From Sipunculus nudus (taxonomy: Eukaryota; Annelida; Sipuncula; Golfingiida; Sipunculidae): DNA of 64,000 bases. The translations under genes and the position numbers were made by a program. The notes under the pieces were generated by a model that saw nothing but the letters and a program-made list of their open reading frames with translations, was not told the origin of the DNA and did not search any database. The stretch is taken from assembly GCA_026874595.1 (NCBI GenBank), contig CM049308.1:46817327-46881326 (forward strand), read 5' to 3'. The stretch's first letter is position 1; every line of letters begins with the position of its first letter. Positions 62,263-64,000 of this stretch are shown here, piece after piece.

Positions 62263-62331
62263 GTGATGAACAGCTGAAGGTGATCAACATCACTCAGTTG
62301 GAGAGAGATAGCATTCTGGTTTGTTATGACA
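62263..62331 (+). CDS. MAP4K3/5-like: Next internal exon of the MAP4K3/MAP4K5-like kinase, CNH domain
   Basis: Seen: 69 bp between acceptor TTTTCTTCATATCTTAG and donor ACA|GTAAGT. The first two bases (GT) complete the G left by the 23361-23437 exon to give Gly. The frame then reads DEQLKVIN, ITQLERDSILVCYD and leaves one base (A). Family knowledge: TQLERDTVLVC, following SSWFTE by about 15 residues, is a characteristic stretch of MAP4K3/5 CNH domains, so order and spacing match the exon upstream. Inference: the two exons are consecutive and separated by a 38.8-kb intron full of transposable elements. An H2 element ends at 62231, only 31 bp before the exon, so the branch-point region is immediately next to transposon sequence. 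The next exon, expected to encode a KIVNLQG-like stretch, was not found before 64000. Confidence 0.85.
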
Positions 62332-62431
62332 GTAAGTAATTTTTATTTATTTACCAGCAGCAAATCAGTTTAAAGACTTGACACTGTTTCCACCAGTTCC
62401 ATCCCATGTGCAGTGAGTCTGCCTTGCTAGC

Positions 62432-64000
62432 TCAGCTGACTAGAAGTCATCTGAGCTATAGTCGTGGTCCTTTGTCTGTCAGCTGTCTGTCTGCCTGTCC
62501 ATTTAACTGGCACATCTTGAAACAATTGGACTTATGAATCTGAAATTCAGCATACAGTTAGATGTCCCAAAAATCTCCTACCCTTCGGGAGATTGGGTCA
62601 CTAGGACTTTGTTCCATCGAGATACAGTGAAACCTTGTTGTGAACTCGCTTAAGTGGAATACCCCGCTTATGTTGAAGTTACAGGCTCGATATTCTGGAC
62701 AACTCTAGTTAAATTATAACCATATAAATACCTCTTTTGTCGAACCTGGGATGTGTCCAAGTTTTCTTGGGGTCCCTCCGACTTCGGCACAACGAGGTTT
62801 CACTGTATTAAGGAAAAACCTATGTTTTCCATTAAAACCCCATTGTTACACTTCAGGACTGCCTAATTTCAAAATCACTGCTTTGAATTTGATCATATTT
62901 CATATGCATATTTGTCAATACATTATCTATGTACTTGCCAAATATTAGGTCAGTATTGCATTATTTGTTGAAGTTATGGGCCCGAACATAATGCACCTTG
63001 TGAAAAATCAGGAAAATTATTTACTCACTCAACATAAAATTGCTGAATCTAGAGACTTTTTTTCAGGGTTATAATTTCATTAAAACGAGAATCAATTGTA
63101 TACCAAAAATAGATCTAAATTTTTCAAATTTTAAAAGTTATTTGCATAAATGCAAACAGTAACTTAAATTTTGCCCAAGTTTGGCCTTGGCACGTTTTTC
63201 CCTGTAAGCACTGTTGATTTAATTGTATCCACCAAAATGATGTTTTGCAGATATTATGTTTTTGACCTGGTTCTGCCGCTGCATCGTTCGTTTCCAGAGA
63301 ACTCCTCTGAGACTACTGGACGGATTTTTCCCAAACTTACACCAATTATCGGGTCACATGTGAACTGGTGCCTAACCAATTTGCGTTGACCTCTGACCTT
63401 TTCTCTCTGCCCAGCGTCCATTTGTGCGTCTGTTTCCGTACATAAACCCACATATCTAGGAAACTGTTTGACTGATCAGGAAAAAAATTTGTACAAATGT
63501 AGCCCTTGGATAGTGTTATAACATACATAAAAAATGGTGATGCCACCTGCAACCATGTTTGCACAGTGTCCATCTGTTCATCTGCCTTGGGTTAAAATCA
63601 CTCATATCTCTGCAGTTGTTTGACTTGTTCACCTGAAATTCGGCATGCATATACATCCTGAATAGCTTTCTTGATTTTATGACAGATGGCACCACCTACA
63701 TTCATGTTCATGCTGCAGACATCCAAGCTCATATCTTGGGAACTGTTTGAACAATTGGGCTAAAATTTTGCATGTATTTTGATCTGACATAGCTCTTTAT
63801 CATACACAAAACTGGAGGGGCCACCTGCAACCATTTTTGCACAGCATCTATCTGTTTGTCTGATGTGGGCTAAAATCACTCATATCTCTGTAGTGATTTG
63901 ACATAACTGCTTAAAATTTTGCAGATTTATACATCCTGGATAGCTTTCTTGATTTTATGACAGGTGGCGCCACCTACATTCAGGTTTACGCTGCAGACAT
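62432..64000 (+). mobile_element. H5 element, 5' part, carrying H1
   Basis: AGCTCAGCTGACTAGAAGTC begins at about 62432, with the CTGAGCT arm shortly after. The body matches 16500-17050. It is interrupted at 63224 by H1. A segment at about 62620-62815 (AAACCTTGTTGTGAACTCGC to ACGAGGTTTCACTGTATTA) is absent from other H5 copies and has inverted GAAACCT/AGGTTTC edges, so it is probably a small separate insertion. The 3' end lies outside the window. Confidence 0.65.
63225..64000 (+). mobile_element. H1 element, 5' part
   Basis: GTATCCACCAAAATGATG starts after TTTAATT of the H5 host (TT site). The 280-bp core follows, with a perfect AGGTGGCGCCACCT at 63962-63975. It continues past the window edge. 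Confidence 0.72.

Noticed and set aside
1-64000. tRNA, rRNA, snRNA or hammerhead ribozyme genes
   Set aside because: I looked for internal promoter boxes and conserved cores. Isolated GGTTCGAAT-like matches lacked a foldable partner.

Overview
The window is eukaryotic and most likely from a bivalve mollusc. It is AT-rich, has GT-AG exons, and is almost wall-to-wall nested repeats of a type I associate with bivalve genomes; the bivalve assignment is an inference. Only two real host coding segments are visible: exons at 23361-23437 and 62263-62331 (+ strand). They join in phase (phase-1 intron) and encode consecutive pieces of the C-terminal citron-homology (CNH) domain of a MAP4K3/MAP4K5-like (germinal-centre kinase) protein. 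The 38,825 bp between them is one intron, and all other sequence lies in this intron or in the flanking introns. Nearly all short ORFs are chance ORFs in repeats.

Most of the repeats belong to several unrelated-looking families, labelled here H1, H2, H3, H4, H5 and H7, that share one terminal layout. A motif, usually a hairpin, starts directly after a T. The same motif returns inverted 20-60 nt before the 3' end, followed by a short GC-rich hairpin and then CTAG or CTTG and TT. The middle holds tandem repeats. This matches non-autonomous Helitron2/Helentron (HINE, DINE-1-like) elements, and the bivalve 'pearl' elements look similar. Filled and empty sites inside the window show insertion into TT without further target duplication.

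Layout. 1-2900: H1 and GGTGGCGCCACC-bearing tandem units. 3363-4664: 34-bp minisatellite. 4665-13139: H4 in H5 in another H5-type element. 13140-15122: plain AT-rich intron. 15123-22277: H4 carrying an H2 dimer, itself carrying H5. 23361-23437: exon. 25977-38796: a dead Ty3/Gypsy LTR retrotransposon with 193/195-bp LTRs and a CTATG target duplication. It is broken by an unclassified insertion that carries an H5 copy, and by a TA-flanked DNA transposon that carries a dead LINE. 39245-49777: chained H4/H1/H3/H7/hAT-like/H5 elements. 49778-59190: a roughly 54-bp satellite with higher-order structure and an inverted block. 59420-62231: H2 carrying H1. 62263-62331: second exon. 62432-64000: H5 carrying H1.

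No autonomous Rep/helicase, intact transposase, RNA gene or CRISPR array was recognised. The most notable signals are the shared terminal code of the H families, their TT insertion rule and end-to-end chaining, and a 14-bp palindrome carried by several families that resembles a double CTCF core site.
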